Source: Allobaileyella intestinalis (GTDB taxonomy: Bacteria; Bacillota; Clostridia; Peptostreptococcales; Anaerovoracaceae). Taken from it: a DNA stretch of 64,000 bases. This document shows positions 34,476-43,630 of this stretch, piece by piece. Numbering within the stretch: the stretch's first letter is position 1; every line of letters begins with the position of its first letter. A program made the position numbers and the translations under genes. The DNA is taken from assembly GCF_009695865.1 (NCBI RefSeq), contig NZ_VUNB01000004.1, forward strand, positions 265,966-329,965, given 5' to 3'. Below the pieces are notes generated by a model, which saw only the letters and a program-made list of their open reading frames with translations, was not told the DNA's origin and did not search any database.

Positions 34476-34637
34476 TTCCTATTTCCTCCTGATAAATTGG
34501 AAAACAAACATTACATTTATCTGCTCCGGCAATTTGGGGAAGCCGGAACATATAATAAAATGATAACAGCAACGCCTTGTTTTTTCAATAGTGCAAAGTT
34601 TCTGCCATTGGGCGGGTCTCACGCACATTTTCTCAGA

Positions 34638-34669
34638 AAAGAAAATAACCCGGGGAATTAATCCCCGGG
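34638..34669 (-). terminator. Terminator after the GntR gene
   Basis: CCCGGGGA/TCCCCGGG (8 bp perfect, 5-base loop) at 34649-34669. On the minus strand the T-rich TTATTTTCTTTT follows. The plus strand also has TTTTT shortly after, but no plus-strand gene is near. Confidence 0.85.
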
Positions 34670-34686
34670 CCTGTGGTTTTTCCATA

Positions 34687-35346
34687 TTAGAAATACTTGC
34701 TCATTCTTCTCAGCTTTGACTGCTCCATGTGATACTCCATGGCTTCCCTTCCGGCAGCTACGTTATGAGTCTCAAAAGCATCAAAGATTGCCATGTGCTC
34801 GTTCAAAATTGTCTTAAGATAATCATCTGAGAAGGTCTTTGGAGGAGCTGAATGCTTCAAATATGTCTGGTAAGTGGACAATGTCTTATAAAGCATTCTG
34901 TCCTTAGTTCCTTTATATATCAGATTATGGAATTCAGAGTTTAAATTGAGCACCTGTTTTACATCATTCTTCTTAGTGGTGTAAAACTCCATCATCTCAA
35001 TTTTTTCCTTCAGCTTATCAACTTCTTTTTCATCCATGCGCTCAATAGCCCACTGTACAGCCTGAACCTCAAATATTTTTCTAAGATCAAAGAGATCCGA
35101 AATATCTCTTCGGCTGAGACCGATTACAAATGCACCTCTGTTAGGTACATTTTCAATGAGTCCGTCTGATTCCAGCTGTCTGAACGCTTCCCTCACCGGT
35201 GTGCGGCTTACATTATATTGCTTACAGATAGTCTGCTCTGTAAGCTTTTCTCCGGGTTTAACCTTTCCCGAAAGAATGTCCTTCTGTATCTGAATAAACA
35301 GGCTGCCTGACAGCGGTCTGTCGTCAACTGTTTTTGTCGGCATCAT
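34687..35346 (-). CDS. GntR-family transcriptional regulator, FCD (FadR) type
   Basis: A 219-residue DNA-binding regulator. The N-terminal winged helix-turn-helix (about 10-75) has LTEQTICKQYNVSRTPVREAFRQLESDGLIENVPNRGAFV. The C-terminal all-helical FCD domain (about 85-215) has metal-ligand candidates in LNSEFHNLIY and at the two later His positions (NEHMAIFDAF, EYHMEQ). FCD regulators usually sense small organic acids. It is upstream of gap-pgk-tpiA but ends at its own terminator. Two palindromes in its promoter region suggest autoregulation. Confidence 0.92.
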   Translation of the reverse strand: MMPTKTVDDRPLSGSLFIQIQKDILSGKVKPGEKLTEQTICKQYNVSRTPVREAFRQLESDGLIENVPNRGAFVIGLSRRDISDLFDLRKIFEVQAVQWAIERMDEKEVDKLKEKIEMMEFYTTKKNDVKQVLNLNSEFHNLIYKGTKDRMLYKTLSTYQTYLKHSAPPKTFSDDYLKTILNEHMAIFDAFETHNVAAGREAMEYHMEQSKLRRMSKYF

Positions 35347-35361
35347 ATCCCCTCCTGTTTC

Positions 35362-35402
35362 GATTTTGTATTCAAAATCAAGCTTCAGTTTGTTGTATAC
35401 AA
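35362..35402. promoter_or_regulatory. Two GntR-type operator candidates between the GntR gene and nth
   Basis: TTGTATACAA at 35393-35402 is a perfect palindrome of the form bound by many FCD-type GntR regulators. A second inverted repeat, GATTTTG-TATT-CAAAATC, is at 35362-35379. Both lie in the divergent region between the GntR gene (start 35346) and nth (start 35495), which suits autoregulation. Confidence 0.5.
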
Positions 35403-35494
35403 TTATAAAATCATATGTTCTTTTGTCAATACCGTGGTATAAATAAGAAGCAACTAATATATGAAGCTATTCAGTTATGCTGAGGATAACCATT

Positions 35495-36148
35495 ATGTCT
35501 AAAACAAACAGAAGTAAAATAACAAAAAAAGAGGCCGCAGAAATACTGGACCTCCTGAAAGAAGAGTATCCTGAAGCAGGATGTGCTCTCCACTACGATT
35601 CACCTTACCATCTCCTGCTGGCCGTGATGCTGTCAGCACAGACCACCGACGTCAGCGTTAACAAAATAACCCCGGAACTGTTCCGGCGTTTTCCGGAACC
35701 GGAAGACCTTGCAGCTGCCAGCCAGGGTGAAGTAATAGACATCATCAGGTCAATCGGACTGTACAAGAATAAGTCAAAGAATATAATCTCCATGTCCCAG
35801 GTGCTTATGGAAAAATATGATGGCGTTGTTCCAGGGGATTTCAAGAAGCTCACAGAACTTCCGGGCGTTGGTAGAAAAACTGCCAACGTCGTTCTGGCAG
35901 AGGGATTCGGAGAACAGCGGATAGCCGTGGACACTCATGTCTTCCGGGTCTCAAACCGCATCGGTCTGTCAAACTCTGAAAGTGTTCTGGAAACAGAGAC
36001 ACAGCTTATGGCTGTTCTTCCTGAAAAAAGATGGACCGAAGCCCATCATCTCCTTATATTCCACGGCAGAAGGTGCTGCAGCGCCCGCAAGCCTCAGTGC
36101 AACCGCTGCCCCATACTGGAACACTGCAGGCACCCGGAGATTCTCTGA
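35495..36148 (+). CDS. nth: Endonuclease III
   Basis: Base-excision repair glycosylase/AP lyase for oxidised pyrimidines. The 217-residue enzyme has the helix-hairpin-helix LPGVGRKTANVV with the catalytic Lys, the catalytic Asp in VDTHVFRVSNR, and the C-terminal 4Fe-4S cluster C-x6-C-x2-C-x5-C (CSARKPQCNRCPILEHC). I chose the ATG at 35495, preceded by TGAGGA; an ATG 18 bases earlier has no RBS. A long perfect hairpin overlaps the stop codon. Confidence 0.96.
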   Translation: MSKTNRSKITKKEAAEILDLLKEEYPEAGCALHYDSPYHLLLAVMLSAQTTDVSVNKITPELFRRFPEPEDLAAASQGEVIDIIRSIGLYKNKSKNIISMSQVLMEKYDGVVPGDFKKLTELPGVGRKTANVVLAEGFGEQRIAVDTHVFRVSNRIGLSNSESVLETETQLMAVLPEKRWTEAHHLLIFHGRRCCSARKPQCNRCPILEHCRHPEIL

Positions 36149-36163
36149 TCTCCGGGTGCCTGC
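36126..36163. repeat. 16-bp perfect hairpin across the end of nth
   Basis: Arms 36126-36141 and 36148-36163 pair perfectly over 16 bases with a 6-base loop. The left arm is inside the last codons of nth. No T run follows on either strand, so it is not a classical intrinsic terminator. It may block 3' exonucleases or stop convergent transcription between nth and the 36189 gene. Confidence 0.7.
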
Positions 36164-36188
36164 GTGATAGATATTATATGACTATTGA

Positions 36189-37109
36189 CTACATAACGTG
36201 GATGTTGTGACCTATCCACGAACATATATCATCCATAACCTCATCTCTGCAGAAGTCGTGGAGAATATCATGTTTTCCGTTTCTGTATACCTTGACTGCC
36301 ACCTGGCTTGACCCGTTGTTACTCATAAGTTTGGCAATGTCCCTTGATGCCTTTGAATAACCTCCGAGATCGTCCATGCTTCCGCACATCAGGTATATTG
36401 GAATATCCTTAAGTCTGCCCTTCTTAATATCCTTTATCAGAGCCTTGTTTCCCTCTATGAACTCTTTGTAGGCAGAAGAAGTCAGAGGAAAACCGCAGTC
36501 CGGATCATCTACATAGGCTTTTATTTCCCCTTCATCGGAACTGAGCCAGTAATACTGATTTACAGGACTGGTGCCTGGCATCTTAACGTGATCCATGAAC
36601 ATGTTGTGAACCGCCATGGATACGCTGTTATATCCGTACATACGCACATGGTTGGCAGCAGCAGTATGAATAGGTCCTGCCATTGCAGGATTGGAAATCT
36701 GGCCGATGCCTATAAGAAGCTCCTCAGATCCGTATTCAGCACAGTGAAGCAGCGCCAGGGTAGCGCCCATTCCCATTCCAATAATGATATTCGGGCAGTT
36801 TCCTGATCTTTTTTTTGCAAATCTGAACAAAGATTCTATATCGTCAACAAGGCAGTTAAATCCACCGGCCTCCATAGCGAAAGCTCCTTTATGGCCCTGC
36901 TGGCTTATTCCATGCCCGGTAAGATCCATGGCATAAACAGAATATCCTTCTTTCTGCAGCCTTTCTGCCAGGTCATCATATCTGCCGGAATGCTCGCTCA
37001 TTCCATGTACAATCTGAACTATTCCCTTTGGATTATCACTTTCAAAGGCTGTTGTATATACCTGACCTTCACCGTTGCAAGCTCTCCTGTAGAATTCTTT
37101 TTTCACCAT
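36189..37109 (-). CDS. Alpha/beta hydrolase (monoacylglycerol lipase-like) without nucleophile Ser
   Basis: A 306-residue cytoplasmic alpha/beta-hydrolase fold protein of the lysophospholipase/monoglyceride lipase type. The oxyanion region IVQIVHGMSEHSGRYDDLAERL and the cap are typical. So are the acid residue region LMCGSMDDLGGYSKA and the catalytic-His region YRNGKHDILHDF. The nucleophile elbow, normally G-x-S-x-G (GHSMGG), reads GMGMGA; the codon is GGA (Gly) where Ser is expected. So it is either inactive as a lipase, uses another residue, or has a non-catalytic role. The gene follows the convergent nth and lies downstream of gatD. Confidence 0.85.
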   Translation of the reverse strand: MVKKEFYRRACNGEGQVYTTAFESDNPKGIVQIVHGMSEHSGRYDDLAERLQKEGYSVYAMDLTGHGISQQGHKGAFAMEAGGFNCLVDDIESLFRFAKKRSGNCPNIIIGMGMGATLALLHCAEYGSEELLIGIGQISNPAMAGPIHTAAANHVRMYGYNSVSMAVHNMFMDHVKMPGTSPVNQYYWLSSDEGEIKAYVDDPDCGFPLTSSAYKEFIEGNKALIKDIKKGRLKDIPIYLMCGSMDDLGGYSKASRDIAKLMSNNGSSQVAVKVYRNGKHDILHDFCRDEVMDDICSWIGHNIHVM

Positions 37110-37156
37110 AACAAGTCACCAATTCCTGATCAATAAATACCGAAACAACTGCAGGG

Positions 37157-37188
37157 AATCTATTAAGGAGAACTCTCCTTAATAGATT
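37157..37188. repeat. 14-bp perfect hairpin at the end of gatD-like gene
   Basis: Arms AATCTATTAAGGAG (37157-37170) and CTCCTTAATAGATT (37175-37188) with loop AACT. It overlaps the stop codon of the 37187 gene and has no T run after it on the minus strand. Confidence 0.7.
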
Positions 37189-37954
37189 AATAAACAAATC
37201 CTCTGTCAGGTTCAGAATACTCTCTGAGTCTCTGTCTGTACGCATCCATGGACGCATCTTCCATTGCCAACCGGGGCGCCCAAACACCGCACTCCCCCAT
37301 AAGCCATTTAGTGAAAGGGGGATTTACCACCAGCAGTGGACCGATTATATATGTTGCCATAAAATTCCTGTACCAGATTCCTTCTCCAGAGTTTTCTGTG
37401 CCGAAGCCTTCTCCTCTCACATTGCTGAACAGAGGCTCCGGCTTCTCATCCCAATATGACTGGGTAAACTGACTCTTGAAACCTACAATATCAGTTTCAA
37501 TGCCTGACTTCTCTCCTTCCCCTGAGCAGACAAACCTACCGTGATACAGAGAGTTAAAGCGGTGAAGCATCCTCCTCTCCGTATGGAAGTGGAAAATATC
37601 CAGGCATTCTGTAAAAGTACTTGCTCCATCTTCCATAAGCTCTGTGTCAAGGTCAGTTATTCCTGAACCAAAAACCTCAAGAGCATTTCCCGTAACCAGG
37701 AATCTCTGCCCCTTCTCAATTGCATTAACCAGGTCATCCCTGAAGGGTTTAAGCCTTTCAACAACCAGCTCCTGCCCTCTTTCCGTCAAAGTTCCAAGAT
37801 AGACCAGGTCCACTTTTCTCCCTGAAAGGAAGGCCGGCTTCTCATTAAGAGAAGTCTCAATAACAGTACAGTTACAGGACTGCTTCAGATATCTTACATT
37901 TGCCTGTTCACCATAAAGGTTGGCAACCTCAGGATACAATGATTCAACAATCAT
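37187..37954 (-). CDS. gatD: GatD-like glutamine amidotransferase subunit lacking catalytic Cys and His
   Basis: Partner of MurT in amidating the D-Glu alpha-carboxylate of lipid II stem peptides. The 255-residue CobB/CobQ-type class I amidotransferase fold is recognisable from LYPEVANLYGEQANVRYL to the end, and the gene overlaps murT (ATGA). In GatD proteins the nucleophile elbow reads like ICGGYQLLG and the His lies in TYLHGPLL. Here these read VTGNALEVFG (Thr88 for Cys) and TYIIGPLL (Ile204 for His). CobQ at the left end of this window keeps both motifs. Glutaminase activity is thus not expected; ammonia could come from elsewhere, or the subunit is structural. Confidence 0.88.
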   Translation of the reverse strand: MIVESLYPEVANLYGEQANVRYLKQSCNCTVIETSLNEKPAFLSGRKVDLVYLGTLTERGQELVVERLKPFRDDLVNAIEKGQRFLVTGNALEVFGSGITDLDTELMEDGASTFTECLDIFHFHTERRMLHRFNSLYHGRFVCSGEGEKSGIETDIVGFKSQFTQSYWDEKPEPLFSNVRGEGFGTENSGEGIWYRNFMATYIIGPLLVVNPPFTKWLMGECGVWAPRLAMEDASMDAYRQRLREYSEPDRGFVY

Positions 37955-39399
37955 TTAAGTCCTGCCTCCTCTCTGTCCATCTTGCTGACATAGTCTATTA
38001 CCTGCTCCCTGGTCTTCATTCCCAGATCAAAGGAATCCGTACCGTAGAGCACGTAGATATTGTCCCCCTCAGGCAGTTTAAGTTTCGAAACGCCGTCCTC
38101 CGGTTTTTCCACGTAAGTAATCACATCCTCACTGATTCCCGCAAGAAGCATTCTGAGCCTGAGATCCCGGCCTCTGTCTCCATAAACAATAATCTGTTTG
38201 ACAGAGGGATCATTGAGAAATTCAAAGTCTGCATCATACATCCAGCATATGTTCTCAGACCAGTGATGGGTATCGCCGATACAATTATTGAACATCAGGA
38301 TTTCCTTAGTTCCATCCATCTGGTGAATTCTCTCGAAAACCCTGGACGCCGCATAGGCATTCTTCTCCTTACAGAGGAAATTTATTACTGTCTTATCTCC
38401 GATCTTCTGGAATCCAAGCCTGGACTTTGTAATGTTAACACCGTCCATAGCCTTCCGGATCTCATCCAGGCTGTAGCCCATAACGTGGAAAAGAGAAATA
38501 ACAGCTACCTGATTGTAGATGTTAAAGGTACTTGAATTCATAATATTAAACTCAAGGGACTCAACAGGATTTCCAGCTCCCTCTCCCAGTTCAGCACCGG
38601 CCTTTTGCTGGTGGCGTCCTTCATACAGGGTGTAAGTGAACTTCATGTCCTCTTCATTTACCGATGAGGCTCCGCCATCATACTGAGGAGCAGTAAAACC
38701 GCATTCCGGGCAGAAGGCTCTCCCGATGTTGGAGTACCTGATATACTTGTATTTAAGCTTTGCGCTGCATTCCGGGCATATCTGAAGGTCGCTGATCAGG
38801 TTGTCTGTCTCCGTTCTGTCACCTTCCATTGGAGATATCCCGTAAAAAAATCTTTCGTTTGCCGGGGATACCGAAGAAGCTATGAGGTCGTCTGCGTTAA
38901 GAACAACCTTTGTATCCTCCGGAATGTATCTGGTGAGAAAATCCCTGATGTATTCCGGATGGCCGTTTCTCATTATTGAATCTCTGGAAAGATTGAGAAC
39001 AACAAGGTAATCAGGAGTAAAACAAGGGAAAACCACCTTGGCCGAGCGCTCATCTATTTCAAGAACAGCTGTCTTGTAGTGGCATTTCCCAGTAAAACCC
39101 ACACCGCTGATAAAGGCCGTGGCAATACCTGTAGCTATATTGGATCCAGTGCTGTTGCAAAGGACTTTCTCCCCCATCTGCTGGAGAATATCCCTTGTCA
39201 TATTAGTTGCCGTGGTCTTACCGTTGGTTCCAGTAACGCCGATTATCCTGTCAGGTTTCTTAATATATTCAAGAAAATCCGGGCAGAGCCTGAGTGCAAC
39301 TACTCCGGGAAAATTCGTTCCATTATGTCTGGTGATCTTCAATGCCACAACCGACAGCTTTGCTGCCCAAAGTGCGAAATAATACCTTAACCTGCCCAT
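37951..39399 (-). CDS. murT: MurT, lipid II isoglutaminyl synthase ATP-dependent subunit
   Basis: A 482-residue Mur-ligase-like enzyme. The P-loop GVTGTNGKTTATNM (about residues 54-67), a four-Cys zinc ribbon (CPECSAKL and FCPECGF, about 194-220) inside the central domain, and the C-terminal DUF1727 domain ending in WMYDADFEFL and VYGDRGRDLRLRM are present. It activates the D-Glu carboxylate with ATP for amidation by ammonia from GatD. The start of gatD overlaps its stop. The segment after FNNC (IGDTHHWSENICWMYDAD) is longer than the usual compact motif. Confidence 0.93.
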   Translation of the reverse strand: MGRLRYYFALWAAKLSVVALKITRHNGTNFPGVVALRLCPDFLEYIKKPDRIIGVTGTNGKTTATNMTRDILQQMGEKVLCNSTGSNIATGIATAFISGVGFTGKCHYKTAVLEIDERSAKVVFPCFTPDYLVVLNLSRDSIMRNGHPEYIRDFLTRYIPEDTKVVLNADDLIASSVSPANERFFYGISPMEGDRTETDNLISDLQICPECSAKLKYKYIRYSNIGRAFCPECGFTAPQYDGGASSVNEEDMKFTYTLYEGRHQQKAGAELGEGAGNPVESLEFNIMNSSTFNIYNQVAVISLFHVMGYSLDEIRKAMDGVNITKSRLGFQKIGDKTVINFLCKEKNAYAASRVFERIHQMDGTKEILMFNNCIGDTHHWSENICWMYDADFEFLNDPSVKQIIVYGDRGRDLRLRMLLAGISEDVITYVEKPEDGVSKLKLPEGDNIYVLYGTDSFDLGMKTREQVIDYVSKMDREEAGLK

Positions 39400-39422
39400 G
39401 AAGGAATTTGCTCCTTTACACT

Positions 39423-39455
39423 GAAATAGGTGAAAACAACGTTTTCACCTATTTC
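39423..39455. repeat. 15-bp perfect hairpin between clpB and murT
   Basis: Arms at 39423-39437 and 39441-39455 (GAAATAGGTGAAAAC and its complement) with a 3-base loop. It lies 33 bases after the clpB stop on the minus strand and before murT. No T run follows outside the stem, so it is a hairpin of the same kind as at 36126 and 37157. Confidence 0.7.
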
Positions 39456-39487
39456 CACAAAACCATATTATTGTGACAGATTATATC

Positions 39488-42016
39488 CTATTCCACATAG
39501 AATTTCAATTGACCGCCTTCTTCGCCGATTCTTATTCTGTCACCATCTCCTGCCTCTCCGGCAATTATCATTCTGGCAATTTCGTTTTCCACATGATTCT
39601 GAACGTACCTCTTTACAGGGCGGGCGCCATATACAGGATCGTAAGATTCATCTGCCATAATGGAAGCGGCACTGTCTGTAAGAACAAGATCTATGTTCCT
39701 TTCCTTAAGCCTTCCGGCCAGGTCGTTAACTGTCATTCTTACAATCTCTTTTATCTGATTCTTTTCAAGGCTCTTGAATACCACTATATCATCTACCCTG
39801 TTCAGGAACTCTGGTCTGAAGAAGGAGCTGAGCTGCTCTTTCTGGAGGTTGGATGTCATGATCACAATTGTGTTCTTGAAATCAACTACCCTGCCTTTGT
39901 TGTCTGTGAGACGTCCGTCGTCCAGCAGCTGAAGGAGGAGATTGAACACATCCGGATGTGCCTTTTCTATCTCGTCCAGAAGGATGACGCTGTATGGTTT
40001 CCTGCGGACGGCTTCCGTAAGCTGACCGCCTTCTTCATATCCTACATACCCTGGAGGCGCTCCTACAAGCCTGGAAACTGAGTGCTTTTCCATGTATTCA
40101 GACATATCTATTCTGACAAGGTTCTTTTCAGTATCGAACAAAGTCTCGCAGAGAGCCTTTGCCAGCTCGGTTTTTCCTACACCTGTAGGTCCAAGGAAGA
40201 TAAATGAACCAATAGGCCTGTTCTCGTTTTTCAGGCCGGCTCTTGCCCTGAGTATAGCCTGAGTAACAGCATTAATGCCCTCATCCTGTCCTACTACTCT
40301 CTTGTGAAGTATTTCAGGCAGATGGAGAAGTTTATCCCTCTCAGTTTCAGCCAGCTTTTCTACTGGAATTCCAGTCCACTCTGCAATAACTGCCTGAATC
40401 TCGTCCTGATCAACCTCTTCCTTCAGGATTCTCTCGCCTCCGTCTTCAGCATTAAGCCTCTTTTTTGCATCTTCCAGCTCTTTCTCTGCAGCAGGAAGAT
40501 CGCCGTATTTAAGCTTTGCCAGCTTTTCCAGATCATAGGCTCTCTCAGCCTCTTCAATCTTGTGACGAATATCTTCTATCTCCTGCTTCTTGCTCTTAAG
40601 AGATACAATATCCTTTTTCTCGTTCTCCCACTTTGCCTTCATAGCAGAATCCTGATCTCTCAGTTCTGCCAGCTCGCTGTTGATGGCATCCAGCCTTTCT
40701 CTGCTTGCCTTATCTGTTTCCTTCGTAAGTGCCTGTCGTTCTATTTCCAGCTGCATGATCTTACGTTCTATTGTGTCAAGTTCTGAAGGCATGCTGTCGA
40801 TTTCTGTCCTTATGCGGGCTGCAGCTTCGTCCATCAGATCTATGGCCTTATCCGGCAGGAACCTGTCGCTGATGTATCTGTTAGACAATGTAGCACAGGC
40901 TATCAAAGCATTGTCCGTAATCCTTACGCCGTGGTGAATTTCAAACTTTTCCTTAAGGCCTCTCAGAATTGAGATGGTATCCTCCACACTTGGCTCATCA
41001 ACCATAACCTTCTGGAAACGGCGTTCCAGAGCTGCGTCTTTCTCGATGTACTTTCTGTATTCATCAAGGGTAGTGGCGCCAATGCAGTGAAGCTCTCCTC
41101 TGGCCAGCTTTGGTTTAAGCAGGTTGCCGGCGTCCATGGAGCCCTCAGTACGGCCTGCTCCGACTATGTTGTGAATCTCATCGATGAAAAGAATGATGTT
41201 TCCGTCAGACTTGTCGATTTCGTTGAGTACAGCCTTAAGCCTCTCCTCGAATTCACCTCTGTACTTTGCTCCTGCAATCAGAGCACCCATATCCAGTGAA
41301 AAAATAGTTTTATCTTTCAGGGATTCCGGAACATCTCCGTTTACGATTCTCTGGGCAAGGCCTTCAACTACTGCTGTTTTACCTACACCAGGCTCGCCTA
41401 TCAAAACCGGGTTGTTCTTTGTACGTCTTGACAGGATCTCTATTGTCCGGCGGATTTCCTGGTCTCTGCCAATAACCGGATCCAGTTTCCCAGCTCTTGC
41501 TGCTTCAACCAGGTCAGTACCGTATTTATTCAGTGCGTCGTAACTGTCCTCAGGATTCTGATTAGTTACCCTCTGGTTTCCTCTTACCATGGTCAGGGCT
41601 TTCAGAAATTCATCTCTGTTTACCCCGTATTTTCTCAGGATTTTGTCAGTCTCTGGGTCACCGGCTTTGATTATTGCCATATAGGCGTGTTCTACGCTGA
41701 CATAATCATCCTTGAAATCTGCCGCAGTCTTTTCCGCATCAATGAAAACCTTGTTGAGTTTTGCTGACATGTAGACCTGACCGTCTCCGCCACTTACTTT
41801 CGGCAGCCCGTCTACAGATGCCTGCACATCCCTCCTCATGGAATCAACATCCACGTTCATGGCGTACAGAAGCTTTGGAATAAGGCCATCCCTGTCGTTC
41901 AGGATAGCCAGGTGCAGATGGCTTACCTCCAGTGTCTGCTGTCCGTTTTCCACAGCCAGATTCTGGGCATCCATCACCGCAGTCTGCATCTTCTGTGTAT
42001 ACTTTTCTATATTCAT
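39488..42016 (-). CDS. clpB: Chaperone ClpB
   Basis: A protein disaggregase of 842 residues. The N-terminal Clp-N repeat domain (1-145), AAA-1 with GEPGVGKTA (about 206), the coiled-coil M-domain (about 405-520), and AAA-2 with GPTGVGKTE (about 588) and a C-terminal D2-small domain are all in order. The M-domain distinguishes it from ClpA/ClpC. It rescues aggregated proteins together with DnaK. A perfect CIRCE operator 70 bases upstream shows HrcA control of heat induction. Confidence 0.97.
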   Translation of the reverse strand: MNIEKYTQKMQTAVMDAQNLAVENGQQTLEVSHLHLAILNDRDGLIPKLLYAMNVDVDSMRRDVQASVDGLPKVSGGDGQVYMSAKLNKVFIDAEKTAADFKDDYVSVEHAYMAIIKAGDPETDKILRKYGVNRDEFLKALTMVRGNQRVTNQNPEDSYDALNKYGTDLVEAARAGKLDPVIGRDQEIRRTIEILSRRTKNNPVLIGEPGVGKTAVVEGLAQRIVNGDVPESLKDKTIFSLDMGALIAGAKYRGEFEERLKAVLNEIDKSDGNIILFIDEIHNIVGAGRTEGSMDAGNLLKPKLARGELHCIGATTLDEYRKYIEKDAALERRFQKVMVDEPSVEDTISILRGLKEKFEIHHGVRITDNALIACATLSNRYISDRFLPDKAIDLMDEAAARIRTEIDSMPSELDTIERKIMQLEIERQALTKETDKASRERLDAINSELAELRDQDSAMKAKWENEKKDIVSLKSKKQEIEDIRHKIEEAERAYDLEKLAKLKYGDLPAAEKELEDAKKRLNAEDGGERILKEEVDQDEIQAVIAEWTGIPVEKLAETERDKLLHLPEILHKRVVGQDEGINAVTQAILRARAGLKNENRPIGSFIFLGPTGVGKTELAKALCETLFDTEKNLVRIDMSEYMEKHSVSRLVGAPPGYVGYEEGGQLTEAVRRKPYSVILLDEIEKAHPDVFNLLLQLLDDGRLTDNKGRVVDFKNTIVIMTSNLQKEQLSSFFRPEFLNRVDDIVVFKSLEKNQIKEIVRMTVNDLAGRLKERNIDLVLTDSAASIMADESYDPVYGARPVKRYVQNHVENEIARMIIAGEAGDGDRIRIGEEGGQLKFYVE

Positions 42017-42085
42017 GATCTCCCTCCTTGTAATGGGATTTTATTTGTCTCGTCTTATTGGCCTCTCTGATTTGACAATGCTAAT

Positions 42086-42112
42086 TTAGCACTCTCTTGT
42101 GTAGAGTGCTAA
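42086..42112 (-). promoter_or_regulatory. CIRCE element (HrcA operator) upstream of clpB
   Basis: TTAGCACTC and GAGTGCTAA separated by 9 bases, a perfect match to the CIRCE consensus. It lies 70 bases upstream of the clpB start. On the minus strand TTAGCA and TAAATT with an 18-base spacer could be the -35 and -10, so the operator would overlap the promoter itself. Confidence 0.93.
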
Positions 42113-42318
42113 CAGTTTGTGTGACGATTCTGTGAAGGTCAATAACGTACGCCTGTTGCTATCGATTTTATCTTTTGGAAAAGAAAGATGAATCATGCAA
42201 TAATTTTTGAGGGACGGCTGCGTTTGACTTATCATCTGCGTTTATAACAGATGAGCTGTCTTATTCACAGGTCCAGTCAGATCTTATTCATGTAATTTTG
42301 AAAGATGAGGTTGAAGAA

Positions 42319-42747
42319 ATGATCAGTACATTTAATGCAAAAGTTTCACGTCTTTCTGATGGTCTTCAGGTAGAAGCTCAGTCCAGAGGTTTCAAGGTCC
42401 TCATGGACGAGCCTGTAGAAGGCGGAGGTACAGACAAGGGAATGAACCCTGTTGAGCTCCTTCTCAGTTCATATGGTGGATGCCTGACGATCCTGGCTGC
42501 TATGATGGCACCTGGATATCAGGTTGAGCTGGAGGAATGCTTTGCAGAGCTTGAGGGAGATCTGGATCTGGACGAAGGAAGCGAATATAACGGTTTTCAG
42601 GAAATCCGCGTTACCTTCCACGTAAAGAGCAGCTCCCCTGAAGAAAATGTAAAGAATCTGGTACAGGGCATTGAAGCAGGCTGTCCTATTGGCAACACTC
42701 TGAAAGGAAAAGTAAATATCAAATTCAATGATATTGTCTTTGAATAA
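42319..42747 (+). CDS. OsmC/Ohr family protein
   Basis: A 142-residue protein of the OsmC-like peroxiredoxin family. The helix with the first redox Cys is in MNPVELLLSSYGGCLTILAA, and the second Cys is in EAGCPIGNTLKG. Members reduce organic hydroperoxides or bind small sulfur compounds. I chose the ATG at 42319 with GAGG 8 bases upstream; a TTG at 42298 is in frame but poorly placed. It is a single gene ending at a terminator and divergent from clpB. Confidence 0.9.
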   Translation: MISTFNAKVSRLSDGLQVEAQSRGFKVLMDEPVEGGGTDKGMNPVELLLSSYGGCLTILAAMMAPGYQVELEECFAELEGDLDLDEGSEYNGFQEIRVTFHVKSSSPEENVKNLVQGIEAGCPIGNTLKGKVNIKFNDIVFE

Positions 42748-42773
42748 ACTGTTTTAATAAGCGCATATTCAAA

Positions 42774-42809
42774 AAAGGCAGAACAGGAACATGCCTGCTC
42801 TGCCTTTTT
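42774..42809. terminator. Bidirectional terminator between OsmC and M50 genes
   Basis: AAAGGCAGAACAGG pairs with CCTGCTCTGCCTTT (14 bp, one mismatch) and is flanked by A and T runs, so it can terminate both the plus-strand OsmC gene and the minus-strand protease gene. Confidence 0.9.
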
Positions 42810-42835
42810 GCTTTAGTATTTATAAACGATAGCGG

Positions 42836-43558
42836 CTACAGTATCACTCCGTACAGCAGCGCCTTGTAAATAATTGAGATGAGAGGAGAAATAATCCCGT
42901 TCACCGCCCCAACGATGAGGAGCAGAATCAGAATAATGTTTCCCTTTGAATAGAAATCATAATACCAGCTTTTCTTCCTGAGATTAAAAATCTCTGTAAT
43001 GATTCCGAAACCGTCCAGAGGCGGCAGTGGAATGATATTGAATACCAGCAGTGTGATGTTGATGATTATTGCCTGAATCAAGATGGTCATGATAAGTCCC
43101 GGTACAGTGTTAAGGTCCATCTGATAGTAACCTGTGGAACCCATGTAAAAATGAGTCACAAAGGAAAGGACTACTGCGATCAGCAGGTTCATTGCCACCC
43201 CTGCAACAGACACCAGAAGCTCATCTCTCCTTGGATGCTTGTAATATCTGTTGTCTATCTCTACCGGAATTCCCCATCCAAAGCCGCAGAACATCAAAGC
43301 AAGAAAGCCGAAGGGGTCGAAGTGAGCAGCAGGATTCAGGGTAACTCTTCCCTGATTCTTAGGAGTAGGATCTCCCAGCTTCCATGAAGTCCAGGCATGA
43401 GCAAACTCGTGAAATGAAAGGCCTATTACAATTCCCGGCAGAGAGAGGAGCATATTAAAAAAGTACGTCCTTGGATCCCGGAGCCCTCCGTTCACAAAAT
43501 TGCTTATGAGCAGAATTAGCAAAAGAATGGCCGTTCCTGAATTCATAAATCTTTTCAA
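42836..43558 (-). CDS. M50-family site-2-type metalloprotease
   Basis: An intramembrane zinc protease of the small bacterial type (about 240 residues, five to six hydrophobic segments). The zinc-binding HEFAHAW lies in the first helices and the third ligand motif is in NIIPLPPLDGFGI. No PDZ domain, so it differs from RseP. I chose the TTG at 43558, which has AGGAGG at 8 bases; an ATG at 43546 is the next choice. The substrates are unknown. It lies 70 bases after miaB. Confidence 0.85.
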   Translation of the reverse strand: MKRFMNSGTAILLLILLISNFVNGGLRDPRTYFFNMLLSLPGIVIGLSFHEFAHAWTSWKLGDPTPKNQGRVTLNPAAHFDPFGFLALMFCGFGWGIPVEIDNRYYKHPRRDELLVSVAGVAMNLLIAVVLSFVTHFYMGSTGYYQMDLNTVPGLIMTILIQAIIINITLLVFNIIPLPPLDGFGIITEIFNLRKKSWYYDFYSKGNIILILLLIVGAVNGIISPLISIIYKALLYGVIL

Positions 43559-43630
43559 ATGATTCTTCCTCCTGTCAGTGTTTGTTCTCTGAAAAAATCG
43601 GTGCACATCACAGATGTACACCTCTTAACC

